A DNA stretch of 64,000 nt. Source: Neisseria zoodegmatis (GTDB taxonomy: Bacteria > Pseudomonadota > Gammaproteobacteria > Burkholderiales > Neisseriaceae). Position numbers and translations under genes: made by a program. Below are positions 33,974-43,193 of this stretch, piece by piece; the first letter of the stretch is position 1; every line of letters begins with the position of its first letter. The notes below the pieces were generated by a model. The model saw only the letters and a program-made list of their open reading frames with translations. It was not told the origin of the DNA and did no database searches. Location: the NCBI RefSeq assembly GCF_900187305.1, contig NZ_LT906434.1, positions 496,001 to 560,000 on the forward strand. The letters are read 5' to 3'.

Positions 33974-35317
33974 TTATCCAAACAAACGGGTTATATCGTT
34001 AAAGAAAGCCACCATCATCATCAGTAACATGACGGCAAGGCCGAAGCGTACGCCGATAGCCTGTATGCGTTCGCTTAGTGGTTTTCCGCGTATCCACTCG
34101 GCGGCATAATACACCAAATGACCGCCGTCCAAAACAGGCACGGGTAATAAATTCATGATTCCTAAGCTGATACTGACCAGCGCCAGAAACTCCAAATAAC
34201 TTTGCAAACCGTGTTCGGCGGTTTTGCCCGCCACGTCGGCGATGGTTACGGGGCCGGAAATGTGGCTCAACGAGGCTTGGCCGGTAATCAGTTTGCCGAA
34301 AAACTGCACCGTCATGGTGGAGTATTTGACGGTTCTCTCCCAACCCATTTGGAAAGCTTCTGCCAAACCGGGTTGGTATTCGTGGGTAATTTTTTTCATC
34401 CAAGCTTCGTCGCTTTGGGGTGCTACGCCGGCTCTGCCGATTAAGGTGCCGTCTGAAAGTTCTTCAGAGTTGGGGCGCAGATGGGTTTCGGCTACTTGCC
34501 CGTTGCGGACGTATTGGATGGTAAGGTTTTTACCGGGGCTGCGGCGGAACGTTTCCGACCACTCCGCCCAAGTGTGGATTTGGCGGCCGTCGGCTGCCAG
34601 CAAGGTATCGCCTTTTTGCAAACCTGCGCGTTCTGCGGGGCTGTCGGCGGCAACATGGCCGAGGGTGTTGGTGATTTTAACCGGCAGCAAACCGATATGG
34701 CCTTGCTGCTTGATCACTTTTTCCACTTCCGGCGTGCCGGCAACATTAATGGAACGCACGGCATTGCCGCCGGTGGGCGTGGCGACGGCAATATCGACTT
34801 TTCCCGATTCCAAATTCAGCACGATTTCGTTGCGCGCGTCAGACCATTTATCGATGGACACGCCGTTGACCGACAGGATTTTGTCGCCCGGCACGAAACC
34901 TGCGCGGGCGGCGATGCTGGCGGGTTCTACGGTGCCGACAAACGGGCGTAGTTCGGTCACGCCGAATGAAAAGCTGAGGCCGTACAGCAATATGGCCAGA
35001 ATTAGATTGGTCAGCGGGCCGGCTGCGACGATGGCGATGCGTTTGGCGGGGTGCTGTTTGTCGAAGGCGTAGGGCAGGTCGGCTTCAGACACATTGCCTT
35101 CGCGGGTATCGACCATTTTTACATAGCCGCCCAGCGGAATGGGCGCCAAACACCATTCGGTGTCGCCGCGTTTTTTCTTTAAAAACGGTTTGCCGAAGCC
35201 CACAGAAAAGCGCACGACTTTCACGCCGCACAAGCGTGCGACGATGTAGTGGCCGAACTCGTGCAGGCTGACCAAAATCAAAATGGCTACGATAAAAGCC
35301 AGTATGGTGTTCAACAT
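33974..35317 (-). CDS. rseP: RIP zinc metalloprotease RseP
   Basis: Site-2 intramembrane protease of 447 aa. Zinc ligands: HEFGH at about residues 19-23 and the third ligand in [15 protein letters not shown] near residue 396. Two PDZ domains occur in the middle ([20 protein letters not shown] and [20 protein letters not shown]). Membrane segments are at about 1-20, 97-120, 370-395 and 425-445. In other bacteria it cleaves anti-sigma factors and leftover signal peptides. It starts the tight rseP-bamA-skp group; dxr is 221 bp upstream with a paired uptake-sequence hairpin between. Confidence 0.96.
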   Translation of the reverse strand: MLNTILAFIVAILILVSLHEFGHYIVARLCGVKVVRFSVGFGKPFLKKKRGDTEWCLAPIPLGGYVKMVDTREGNVSEADLPYAFDKQHPAKRIAIVAAGPLTNLILAILLYGLSFSFGVTELRPFVGTVEPASIAARAGFVPGDKILSVNGVSIDKWSDARNEIVLNLESGKVDIAVATPTGGNAVRSINVAGTPEVEKVIKQQGHIGLLPVKITNTLGHVAADSPAERAGLQKGDTLLAADGRQIHTWAEWSETFRRSPGKNLTIQYVRNGQVAETHLRPNSEELSDGTLIGRAGVAPQSDEAWMKKITHEYQPGLAEAFQMGWERTVKYSTMTVQFFGKLITGQASLSHISGPVTIADVAGKTAEHGLQSYLEFLALVSISLGIMNLLPVPVLDGGHLVYYAAEWIRGKPLSERIQAIGVRFGLAVMLLMMMVAFFNDITRLFG

Positions 35318-35342
35318 AATTCCCCAAAATATTGCTGTATGT

Positions 35343-35383
35343 TTTTTTCAGACGGCCTGTTTGCTTAGAGGCCGTCTGAAAAA
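35343..35383 (-). terminator. Uptake-sequence hairpin between dxr and rseP
   Basis: TTTTTCAGACGGCCT and AGGCCGTCTGAAAAA pair over 15 bp with a 10-nt loop. Likely terminator for the dxr transcript. Confidence 0.7.
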
Positions 35384-35538
35384 TGTTTCATTGTATAAGA
35401 AGAAGCGGCGGATATAACAAGCGGGTTTGCACAATGATTACAGAACTTTATAAAACCATTAGGCCGGTAAAATGCATATTGGTTTCAGACGGCCTGTAAA
35501 TTATCGGCAAATTTTCAAGTGCGGTTGCCGCCGCCGGT

Positions 35539-36729
35539 TTATTTCATGACCAATGCGCCGATGCCTTTTTGCGCTTGAATGCGGGTGAGCGCGTCTTGTG
35601 CGAGCAGGCTGTCGATGTCGCCGATGCCGTCTGAAAAGCCTTGCTCCAAGCAGTGCGACACAATGCGGGCGATGTCGGTAAAGCGGATTTTTCCGGCGAG
35701 GAACGCGGCAACGGCTTCTTCGTTGGCGGCATTGAGTACGCACGGCGCGCCACCGCCGGTTTCCATCGCTTCGTAAGCGAGTTTCAGGCACGGGAAGCGT
35801 TTGAAATCCGGTTCGCGGAAGGTGAGGGCGGACAAAGTGCCGAAGTTTAACGCGCCTACGCCCGATTCGAGGCGTTCGGGCAGCCCCAAGCAATAGGCAA
35901 TCGGCGTGCGCATGTCGGGATTGCCCATTTGCGCCAACACCGAGCCGTCGAGATAACGCACCATGCTGTGAATCACACTTTGCGGATGGATAACCACTTC
36001 GAGCTTGTCGGGCGGGCAGTTAAACAGCCAATGCGCTTCGATCAGCTCCAAGCCTTTGTTCATCATGGTGGCGGAATCGACGGAGATTTTTTGACCCATC
36101 GACCAATTCGGATGTTTGACCGCTTGCGCAGGCGTGATGTGGTCGAAGGTGGCTAGATCGGTATCGAGAAACGGCCCGCCGGAGGCGGTTAGTATGATGG
36201 ATTCGATGCCGTGTGTATTCAGACGGCCTGAATAATCGTGCGGCAATACTTGGTAAATGGCGTTGTGTTCGCTGTCCACCGGCAGGATTTGGGCACCGTT
36301 GGCTCGCGCGGTTTCCATAAACAGGGCACCGGAAACCACCAGCGTTTCTTTGTTGGCCAAATAAATGGTTTTGCCTTTGCGGGCGGCAGCCAGCGCGGAA
36401 GGCAGGCCGGCCGCGCCGACAATCGCCGCCATCACGCCGGTTACTTCGTCGGCGGCGGCAATGTCGATAAGCGCTTGTGCGCCGTATAACACTTCGGTGT
36501 TGCAGTCGGCCGGTTCTAACAGCTGCTCCAATGCGGCGGCGTGTTCGGCATCGGCCACAACGGCAAATTCGGGCTTGAAACGCTCGCATTGGGCGGCGAG
36601 CTTCTGAACCTGTTTGTGTCCGGCCAGTGCGAAAATGCGGAATTTTTCAGGATGGCGCGATACGACATCGAGCGTGCTTTCGCCTATGCTGCCGGTGCTG
36701 CCGAGTATGGTTAAAACGTGTTGTGTCAT
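35539..36729 (-). CDS. dxr: 1-deoxy-D-xylulose 5-phosphate reductoisomerase
   Basis: Protein of 396 aa (IspC) converting DXP to 2-C-methyl-D-erythritol 4-phosphate with NADPH, the committed step of the MEP isoprenoid pathway. The NADPH fold is ILGSTGSIGESTLDVV; ANKETLVVSGALFME, LPVDSEHNAIYQ, TASGGPFLD and HPNWSMGQKISVDSATMMNK mark the active site and metal-binding Asp/Glu. Full length. It supplies the precursor for UppS, which is encoded two genes upstream. Two uptake sequences lie in coding sequence (near 35628 and 36220). Confidence 0.97.
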   Translation of the reverse strand: MTQHVLTILGSTGSIGESTLDVVSRHPEKFRIFALAGHKQVQKLAAQCERFKPEFAVVADAEHAAALEQLLEPADCNTEVLYGAQALIDIAAADEVTGVMAAIVGAAGLPSALAAARKGKTIYLANKETLVVSGALFMETARANGAQILPVDSEHNAIYQVLPHDYSGRLNTHGIESIILTASGGPFLDTDLATFDHITPAQAVKHPNWSMGQKISVDSATMMNKGLELIEAHWLFNCPPDKLEVVIHPQSVIHSMVRYLDGSVLAQMGNPDMRTPIAYCLGLPERLESGVGALNFGTLSALTFREPDFKRFPCLKLAYEAMETGGGAPCVLNAANEEAVAAFLAGKIRFTDIARIVSHCLEQGFSDGIGDIDSLLAQDALTRIQAQKGIGALVMK

Positions 36730-36802
36730 GATGGTTCTTTATGTGAGGCCGTCTGAAAACGGGTTGAGCGGGCTTGCAGACGCCTCGGTTTTGCTTAATC
36801 GC

Positions 36803-37561
36803 TTAATCTATGTTGTATTCAATCGTGACCACCAATCGAACCTGTTTACCGATGGTGGATTTGTCGTAGGTACCGCCGTAGTCTTCTTCTTCAGCACCTT
36901 TGCCGCTGTCGGCATAAATATTAAACGAACCCTGCGAGGCGGAACGCATTTTGCCTACTTGGCTGCCGCCGGTTTTGGCAAATTCCTGAGCGCGTTTGTG
37001 GGCATCGTCGGTGGCTTGGTTAATCAGTTCGCGTTTGATGGTTTCCAAATTGCCGAGCAGGTATTGCGGATCGGAAAAGTCGATCAGTTCGTTTTGGGCG
37101 CGCAGATTCAGAATGGCTTTATGGGCTTTTTGAATGTTACCCAGTTTATCGGTGCGCACGGTAATGGTTTGCGTGCCGTCGTAACCGTTGGGAACGCGGC
37201 GTTCGTTGCGGTGTTCGTCGTATTCGGTGATGTAGGCACGGGTGATTTCAGGCGTGCCGGTTTGGATTTCGTTTTCGGCAAAGCCTTGTTCGAGTAGAAA
37301 CTTTTTCAATTTGGGGCGTTGTTTTTTCAGCGCGTCCAACACTTCTTGATAGGTGTCGGCATGAAGGCTTACCGAAGTGTTCCATTGTGCATGGTCGGAT
37401 TGGAAATTTTTTTCGGCCAAGCCTTTCACGGTGATGGTGCCGGGCTGGCGGAAGTTTTTAAACTGCGTGCCGAGTATAAAGGCCGCCGCAATCAAGCCTG
37501 CGGCCAGCAGCCCGCCCAAAACACCCAAGCCTTTCGATAGGGATAAGTTTTTTTCCGACAT
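36803..37561 (-). CDS. SIMPL domain-containing protein (DUF541)
   Basis: Protein of 252 aa. An N-terminal membrane anchor or uncleaved signal (GVLGGLLAAGLIAAAFILGT, about 11-30) is followed by a SIMPL domain: ITVKGLAEKNFQSDHAQWNT at its start, then RAQNELIDFSDPQYLLGNLE, RAQEFAKTGGSQVGKMRSAS and LVVTIEYNID at the end. The family is periplasmic or extracytoplasmic and of unknown biochemical function; some members are linked to oxidative stress. It lies 47 bp after cdsA and 73 bp before dxr on the same strand, an unexpected passenger in an otherwise essential-gene block. Confidence 0.85.
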   Translation of the reverse strand: MSEKNLSLSKGLGVLGGLLAAGLIAAAFILGTQFKNFRQPGTITVKGLAEKNFQSDHAQWNTSVSLHADTYQEVLDALKKQRPKLKKFLLEQGFAENEIQTGTPEITRAYITEYDEHRNERRVPNGYDGTQTITVRTDKLGNIQKAHKAILNLRAQNELIDFSDPQYLLGNLETIKRELINQATDDAHKRAQEFAKTGGSQVGKMRSASQGSFNIYADSGKGAEEEDYGGTYDKSTIGKQVRLVVTIEYNID

Positions 37562-37608
37562 GGTTTCGTGCTCCTGTTGTTAAGGCCGTCTGAAAAATAC
37601 AAAGTGTG

Positions 37609-38406
37609 TCAGCCGAACACAACCATCATGGCCATGTAAACACTGATTACTGCAATCAGGCTGTCGGTGCGGTCGAATACGCCGCCGTGCCCCGGCAGCA
37701 GGTTGCTGCTGTCTTTGAATCCGGCGGAGCGTTTGAACCAGCTTTCGAGCAAGTCGCCGCCGATGCTGACTGCCGTGAGTATCCAGCCTACCAACACCGC
37801 GCCGAACCATGAAACATCAAACGCCAGCCATCCTGCATTCCACACCGAAACCATATACACGGCAACGAACAGCGCACCGCCGATTGCGCCTTCCCAGCTT
37901 TTGCCGGGGCTGATGGACGGGGCAAGTTTGCGTTTTCCGAATGCTTTACCGCAAAAATAGGCGAAAATGTCTGCTATCCACACCAAACCCATAACGGCGA
38001 GCAGCGAAAGTGCGGCATCGGTGTTCGGGCGCAGGCTGTTCAGGGCAAACCAAAAAGGCAGAACAATGATCAGGCCGGTGGCATAGGCTTTCCAGTCTGC
38101 CTTCAACTGCCATTTTTTATACAGCCACAAAGGCATGACCAGCAGCCAAAATGCCAGCACCAACAGCCATGAAAAAACGGGCAGCGTCCACCCTCCAGCA
38201 TAAGCGGTAAGGCCGAAAAAAGCCGTGGCAGCCAAAAAATGATGGTTTTGGGCTTTCTCCATGCCGCTTAAGCGGGCGTATTCCCACAAAACCAGCAGGG
38301 CGATCAGGCCGGTAAAAAATGCCCATAGGCCGTCTGAAGCCCAAAACAGCATGCCCAACATCAGGGGCAGCAGAATCAAAGCGGTAATGACGCGTTGTTT
38401 TAACAT
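37609..38406 (-). CDS. cdsA: Phosphatidate cytidylyltransferase
   Basis: Integral membrane protein of 265 aa that makes CDP-diacylglycerol from phosphatidate and CTP, the entry to phosphatidylethanolamine and phosphatidylglycerol. Around seven membrane segments. The signature near the C-terminus, SPGKSWEGAIGG then GDLLESWFKRSAGFKDSS and GHGGVFDRTDSLI, contains the conserved acidic and lysine residues. It starts 3 bp after uppS, clearly the same operon. Confidence 0.96.
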   Translation of the reverse strand: MLKQRVITALILLPLMLGMLFWASDGLWAFFTGLIALLVLWEYARLSGMEKAQNHHFLAATAFFGLTAYAGGWTLPVFSWLLVLAFWLLVMPLWLYKKWQLKADWKAYATGLIIVLPFWFALNSLRPNTDAALSLLAVMGLVWIADIFAYFCGKAFGKRKLAPSISPGKSWEGAIGGALFVAVYMVSVWNAGWLAFDVSWFGAVLVGWILTAVSIGGDLLESWFKRSAGFKDSSNLLPGHGGVFDRTDSLIAVISVYMAMMVVFG

Positions 38407-38409
38407 GGG

Positions 38410-39159
38410 TTATTCGCTCCGTTGCTGTTCAGGCGGAAGCTGTTCGGACGTGCGGCCGAAACGCCTTTCACGTTTTTGAAACGACTGCACGGCCGCATCC
38501 AGCGCGGCACTGTCGAAATCCGGCCACAGGGTGTCGGTGAAATAAAGTTCGGTATAAGCCAGCTGCCACAGCAGAAAATTGCTGATGCGGGTTTCTCCGC
38601 CGGTGCGGATAAACAAATCCGGCTCGGGAGCATCGGGCAGCATCAGGTGCCGGGCAAGCATGTCTTCGGTAATTTCGGTAACGCCTTCTTGAATCAGGCG
38701 GTTGGCCGCTTGGAGAATATCCCAGCGGCCGCCGTAGTCGGCCGCGATGGTAATCGTAAGCCCCATATTGGCGGCGGTAAGCCGTTCTGCCTGTTCAATG
38801 CCGGTGCGGATGTCTTCGCTGAAACGGCTGCGGTTGCCGATTACCTTTACCCGCATATTGTTTTCGTGCAGGTGTTGTACTTGCTTTTGCAGCGCCTGTA
38901 AAAACAAACCCATCAGAAAAGAAACTTCGTCTTCGGGGCGGCGCCAGTTTTCGGTTGAAAAAGCGAACACCGTTAAATACTGCACACCCAGTTCGGCACA
39001 GCGTTTGACCATGTTTTCCAAAGCATCCAAACCGCGCTTGTGCCCCATCACGCGGGGCAGGAAACGCTTTTTCGCCCAGCGGCCGTTGCCGTCCATAATC
39101 ACGGCGATATGGCGCGGTATCTGAGTGTGTTCCAAAATGGTTTGCGTGCTGCTGCTCAT
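38410..39159 (-). CDS. uppS: Isoprenyl (undecaprenyl diphosphate) synthase
   Basis: cis-Prenyltransferase of 249 aa building the C55 carrier for peptidoglycan and LPS. Motifs: HIAVIMDGNGRWAKKRFLPR with the catalytic Asp near residue 22, GHKRGLDALENMVKRC, TVFAFSTENWRRP and the C-terminal PDLFIRTGGETRISNFLLWQ, then FTDTLWPDFD. It overlaps no neighbour; cdsA is 3 bp downstream and frr lies 142 bp upstream behind a hairpin. Confidence 0.97.
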   Translation of the reverse strand: MSSSTQTILEHTQIPRHIAVIMDGNGRWAKKRFLPRVMGHKRGLDALENMVKRCAELGVQYLTVFAFSTENWRRPEDEVSFLMGLFLQALQKQVQHLHENNMRVKVIGNRSRFSEDIRTGIEQAERLTAANMGLTITIAADYGGRWDILQAANRLIQEGVTEITEDMLARHLMLPDAPEPDLFIRTGGETRISNFLLWQLAYTELYFTDTLWPDFDSAALDAAVQSFQKRERRFGRTSEQLPPEQQRSE

Positions 39160-39245
39160 CTGTTTGCCTTATGAAATAACAATAAATAAGGGTGTGTGGC
39201 GGACATGATTAACGGTTGTCCCAAGATGACGGGGAAGCGTTGGAA

Positions 39246-39270
39246 GCCGTCTTAAAAGGTTTCAGACGGC
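39246..39270 (-). terminator. Hairpin after frr
   Basis: GCCGTCT and AGACGGC pair, including one uptake sequence and a degenerate half (GCCGTCTTAA). Short stem; partial termination likely. Confidence 0.5.
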
Positions 39271-39301
39271 CTTTTCTGATTATGATTATAGGTTATAAAA
39301 C

Positions 39302-39859
39302 TTAAATCGCCATCAAGTCTTCTTCTTTGGTGGCAAGCATTTTATCGACTTCGCCGATGTATTTGTCGGTGAGCTTTTGGATTTGGTCTTCGCCGCGGCG
39401 GGCATCGTCTTCAGAAATTTCTTTGTCTTTCAACAAGCGTTTGAAATCGTTGTTGGCATCGCGGCGCACGTTGCGGATGGCAACGCGGCCTTCTTCGGCT
39501 TCGCCGCGCACGACTTTGATCAAGTCTTTGCGGCGCTCTTCGGTGAGCATCGGCATCGGCACGCGGATCACGTCGCCCATCGCGGCGGGGTTCAAGCCCA
39601 AATTCGATTCGCGGATGGCTTTTTCTACCGCCGCAGCCATATTGCTTTCATATACTTTCACGCCGATGGTACGGGCATCGAGCAAGGTGATGTTGGCGAC
39701 TTGGCTCACAGATACGGGGCTGCCGTAATATTCCACTTCCACTTGATCCAGCAAACCGGTGTGGGCGCGGCCGGTGCGTACTTTGGCCAGGTTTTCACGC
39801 AATACTTCCAAAGAGCGCTGCATTTTGCTTTCGGCAGTTTTTTGAATGTCGTTAATCAT
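39302..39859 (-). CDS. frr: Ribosome recycling factor
   Basis: Protein of 185 aa that splits post-termination ribosomes together with EF-G. Typical: [20 protein letters not shown] near the N-terminus, [20 protein letters not shown], then [20 protein letters not shown] and [20 protein letters not shown] at the C-terminus. Full length, first gene of the frr-uppS-cdsA block. In many bacteria pyrH lies immediately upstream; here pyrH is 7.5 kb away with rpsB-tsf on the other strand. Confidence 0.98.
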   Translation of the reverse strand: MINDIQKTAESKMQRSLEVLRENLAKVRTGRAHTGLLDQVEVEYYGSPVSVSQVANITLLDARTIGVKVYESNMAAAVEKAIRESNLGLNPAAMGDVIRVPMPMLTEERRKDLIKVVRGEAEEGRVAIRNVRRDANNDFKRLLKDKEISEDDARRGEDQIQKLTDKYIGEVDKMLATKEEDLMAI

Positions 39860-40103
39860 TTGTACTCTTTCAAAATTATTAAAATCAATAGGATAAAGCT
39901 TGAATCTGGCTGCAACGTATTTTTCAGACGGCCTTTGCAGCAGGATAACAAGCCATAGTACCGTGCTTGGCGGTTTCCGACAAGCGCGAAAGCCGTTGCG
40001 GGGCTTATTGTTGTAGGGTTTTTTCGTGCATTTTCTTGCCAGGGCACGCGTTGATTTCAGACGGCCTCACTGCAAGCCTACGGCAACACAATCTCACGCA
40101 CGA

Positions 40104-40292
40104 TTAAATATGTAGGGCGCAATACACTTTATCGCCATCAAACCCTTTGCTGATCAGTTTAACGGTTTTAAAGGTTTCCCCTCCGTCTGCCGTTACGACT
40201 ACAACAAGCTCTTGGTCTGAAAAGGTTTTTAACTCTTCAATCACTTGTCCGATGCTTTTCTGCCGCTCTTCCCATTCGGTTACTTCGTTCAT
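40104..40292 (-). CDS. Small hypothetical protein
   Basis: Protein of 62 aa, acidic N-terminal half (NEVTEWEERQKSIGQVIEEL, helical) and a beta-rich C-terminal half (ELVVVVTADGGETFKTVKLI). A very good ribosome-binding site GGAGAGG lies 6 nt before the ATG, which is the main reason to call it real. No signal or membrane segment. I do not recognise the family. It diverges from znuD, whose Zur-box candidate is about 155 bp away. Confidence 0.6.
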   Translation of the reverse strand: MNEVTEWEERQKSIGQVIEELKTFSDQELVVVVTADGGETFKTVKLISKGFDGDKVYCALHI

Positions 40293-40447
40293 ATTGCCCT
40301 CTCCTGCATGAGCGTTAAGTTTCTAGGCCAGTTTGCATGTTGCTTCGCTTTTTGTTGTTTTGCTTGCATGGTAAGTTGAATCGGGTAGCTAAAAATTAAG
40401 GATAGGTAAAGATATTGCCATTTGAGTAAACAAAACTTAAAATAATG

Positions 40448-40462
40448 TGTTACTTTATAACA
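40448..40462. promoter_or_regulatory. Zur-box candidate upstream of znuD
   Basis: TGTTACTTTATAACA is a near-perfect palindrome, 17 bp before the znuD start codon. It matches the neisserial Zur consensus TGTTATDNHATAACA (recalled) at all but one position. Binding of zinc-loaded Zur there would block znuD expression when zinc is sufficient. Confidence 0.75.
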
Positions 40463-40478
40463 TTGCTGAAAATAAACT

Positions 40479-42986
40479 ATGCGACATTTCAAATTTACCG
40501 TTTCTCCTCTGCTGCTGATATTGAGCACGCAAGTATGGGCGGAAGTTGAGACGGAACACAAACAAAACTTGGAAGAGGTAACGGTTGTCGGCAAACGCCA
40601 GCCGACGGCACAGCCGTTTACCGGCAACCGAAAAGCGAGCGATATGCTGATCAGCGGCGAAAAGCTCAAGAGCCGCTCGGCCACTTTGGGTAATGCTTTG
40701 GCCGGAGAGCTGGGCATTCACAGCAATCCTTTCGGCGGCGGGGCGAGTGCGCCGGTTATCCGCGGTCAGGAAGGCGTGCGGGTGAAGATTCTGCAAAACG
40801 GTTCGGATGTCGTCGATATGTCTTCACTCTCGCCCGACCATGCGGTAGCGGCCGATACGCTGCTGGCGCAAAGGGTGGAAGTATTGCGCGGCACGTCTAC
40901 GCTGGCTTATGCCGCGGCATCCCCCGCCGGTGTGGTGAATATTGCCGATAAACGCATTCCGACTTCGGTGCCCGAAAAAGGTTACGAAGGCGAAACTGCC
41001 GTCCGCTTCGATACGGCGGCCAAAGAAAAAGCGGCAACCGCAGCCGTTACGTTCGGCCTGGGCGACAATATTGCCGTTCATGCAGAAGGGCTGACGCGCC
41101 ATTCCGACAATTACCGCGTTCGGGGAATCAATTTGGGCGAAACGCTGAAATATGTGCCGGACACCCATAACAAATCACATGTCGGCACGCTCGGGTTGTC
41201 TTGGGTGGGCAGCAAAGGGCATTTGGGTGCGTCATACACTTACCGCAAAGACCGCTACGGCCTGCCCGGGCACAACCATATGCTCGACCGTTGCAGCGGC
41301 CACATTTTCGACGTAACCACCGCATCGCCGATTGCACGCACTTATCTTTTGCCTTACCCGCATCTGATGGCTGACGAAGATGTTAACGATTCGCACCATT
41401 TCCATTGCGACAGCGAACATAACCAAAACAAAAAACACAGCCACGACAACGTGTACGGGCATAAACACGACCACAGCGGACCCGGCCCGTGGGTGGATAT
41501 GAATGTGAAACGCTACGAATTGGCCGGCGAATGGAAACAGCCTTTTGCCGGTTTGAGCAAAATCAAGTTCTCAAGCGTGTACAGCAATTATTACCACGAC
41601 GAGAAAAACGACGGTAAAGTCTATATCAGCCCCGACGACCCCGAAGACTACAAAAAGCGCAAGCTGAGAGACGGCATGGAGCAACAAGGCAAGCCCGATG
41701 CCATATTTGCCAACAGAGGCCTGAATACCCGCTTGGAGTTTTTCCACACCCCGATTGCCGGTTTCAACGGTATGGCCGGTATCCAATACCAAACCCAGAA
41801 AAGCAGCGCCCGCCGCGTCGCACCGCCTTTGAAACACGGCGAGCGATACATCAACGAGCGTAACCCGTTGGTAGAAAACACCAACAAACAGCTCAGCCTG
41901 TTTGCTTTGGAACAATACCGTATCGGCAATGTTCTGTTGGAAGGCGGCGTGCGTTGGGAGAAACAGCGCATTCCCATCCGTTACGATCAAGAACTGCTTG
42001 CGCGTTACGTTAAGCCCGGCACGCAGCAGCCCGATTTGAGCGCTTATTCGGAAAAGGCCTTTTCTTATTCGGGCGGCCTGCTGTGGGATTTCGCACCTTA
42101 CTACCGCTTATCGCTCACCGCGTCCCACAACGAACGCCTGCCCACGCCGATGGAGCTGTATTATCACGGCAAACACTTGGCGACCAACTCATTTGAGTTC
42201 GGCAACAAGGGTTTGAGAAAAGAGCGTTCCAACAATGTTGAAATCGGCTTGAGTTACAGCGGCGAGAAATGGGACTATAAAATCAGTGCCTACCGCAACC
42301 GCTTTAAAAACTTCATCCATGCCGAAAACCTGCACCGCAGCGGTAATTTGTTTGTACGCCGTTATATTCAGTCGCAGGCACGTTTCCACGGCTTGGAAGG
42401 AGAAATCGGCTATCAATTTACCCCACGGCATAAATTCACCGTGTTCGGCGACATCGTGCGGGGCAAACTGTTCGGCCTGCCGATTCTCTACGGCGACAAA
42501 ATTTACCGCGAATACACCTGTGTGGATGAAGACGGTTTGGAAGATACCTGTTTCGATGTTGTCGGACGCGAAACGGCGCAGCGGCCCGACCGTTACGCAC
42601 CGCGCGTACCGCCCGCACGCTTAGGTTTCAGATTGAACAGCGAATTCAACGAAAAATGGTCAACCTCGCTTGAATACACCCGCGTTTTCAATCAAAACCG
42701 CACCGCCGTCTCGGAGTTTCCGCGTAAATTTGACGACGATGAATTGGAAGAAAACGGCGCAAAACAAAGGCTCTATACCATTCCGGTATTGGAAGACCCC
42801 ACCCGCGGCTACCATCTGTTGAATGCGGGTATCGCCTACCGCAACCGCGTAGGCAAAACGGAATATAAAGTGTCTTTGGATATGAACAACCTGCTCAACC
42901 AAAAGGTATATATCCACAATTCGCACTTGCCGTATGTGCCTCAACCGGGAAGAAACTTTATTTTCGGTGTGAACGTGAAGTTCTAA
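40479..42986 (+). CDS. znuD: Zinc-uptake TonB-dependent receptor ZnuD
   Basis: Outer-membrane receptor of 835 aa for zinc (and reported for haem) in Neisseria. Signal peptide 1-21 (ending QVWA); TonB box LEEVTVVGKR; plug with SDMLISGEKLKSRSATLG, SNPFGGGASAPVIRGQEGVR and VEVLRGTSTLAYAAASPAGV. A 22-strand barrel ends FIFGVNVKF with terminal Phe. An extracellular loop at about residues 305-334 is rich in His and Asp (DSHHFHCDSEH, KKHSHDNVYGHKHDHSGPG), the zinc-capturing loop known in ZnuD. Two Cys pairs fit loop disulfides. Regulation by Zur is indicated by the palindrome at 40448-40462. Intact. Confidence 0.95.
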   Translation: MRHFKFTVSPLLLILSTQVWAEVETEHKQNLEEVTVVGKRQPTAQPFTGNRKASDMLISGEKLKSRSATLGNALAGELGIHSNPFGGGASAPVIRGQEGVRVKILQNGSDVVDMSSLSPDHAVAADTLLAQRVEVLRGTSTLAYAAASPAGVVNIADKRIPTSVPEKGYEGETAVRFDTAAKEKAATAAVTFGLGDNIAVHAEGLTRHSDNYRVRGINLGETLKYVPDTHNKSHVGTLGLSWVGSKGHLGASYTYRKDRYGLPGHNHMLDRCSGHIFDVTTASPIARTYLLPYPHLMADEDVNDSHHFHCDSEHNQNKKHSHDNVYGHKHDHSGPGPWVDMNVKRYELAGEWKQPFAGLSKIKFSSVYSNYYHDEKNDGKVYISPDDPEDYKKRKLRDGMEQQGKPDAIFANRGLNTRLEFFHTPIAGFNGMAGIQYQTQKSSARRVAPPLKHGERYINERNPLVENTNKQLSLFALEQYRIGNVLLEGGVRWEKQRIPIRYDQELLARYVKPGTQQPDLSAYSEKAFSYSGGLLWDFAPYYRLSLTASHNERLPTPMELYYHGKHLATNSFEFGNKGLRKERSNNVEIGLSYSGEKWDYKISAYRNRFKNFIHAENLHRSGNLFVRRYIQSQARFHGLEGEIGYQFTPRHKFTVFGDIVRGKLFGLPILYGDKIYREYTCVDEDGLEDTCFDVVGRETAQRPDRYAPRVPPARLGFRLNSEFNEKWSTSLEYTRVFNQNRTAVSEFPRKFDDDELEENGAKQRLYTIPVLEDPTRGYHLLNAGIAYRNRVGKTEYKVSLDMNNLLNQKVYIHNSHLPYVPQPGRNFIFGVNVKF

Positions 42987-43006
42987 ACAGGCCGGTTTGA
43001 ACCCTT

Positions 43007-43059
43007 AGGCCGTCTGAAAACTGTTTGCGGAAAAGCACAGGTTTCAGACGGCCTTTTTT
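43007..43059 (+). terminator. znuD terminator
   Basis: AGGCCGTCTGAAAAC and GTTTTCAGACGGCCT-type arms (AGGCCGTCTGAAAC with GTTTCAGACGGCCT) enclose about 20 nt, followed by TTTTTT. Confidence 0.75.
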
Positions 43060-43128
43060 GGTTTGTTAGCGGATTGACCATATTGCATTTTGAACCGCAG
43101 TCCTATCCGTAGGTTTAGCAAAAATATC

Positions 43129-43161
43129 AGGCCGTCTGAAAAACAGTTTTTCAGACGGCCT
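43129..43161 (-). terminator. Uptake-sequence hairpin after DUF4349 gene
   Basis: AGGCCGTCTGAAAAA and TTTTTCAGACGGCCT pair over 15 bp with a 3-nt loop, 33 bp past the stop of the minus-strand gene. Confidence 0.7.
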
Positions 43162-43193
43162 GTGTTTCATAACGCATACGCCAACGCGTGTTT

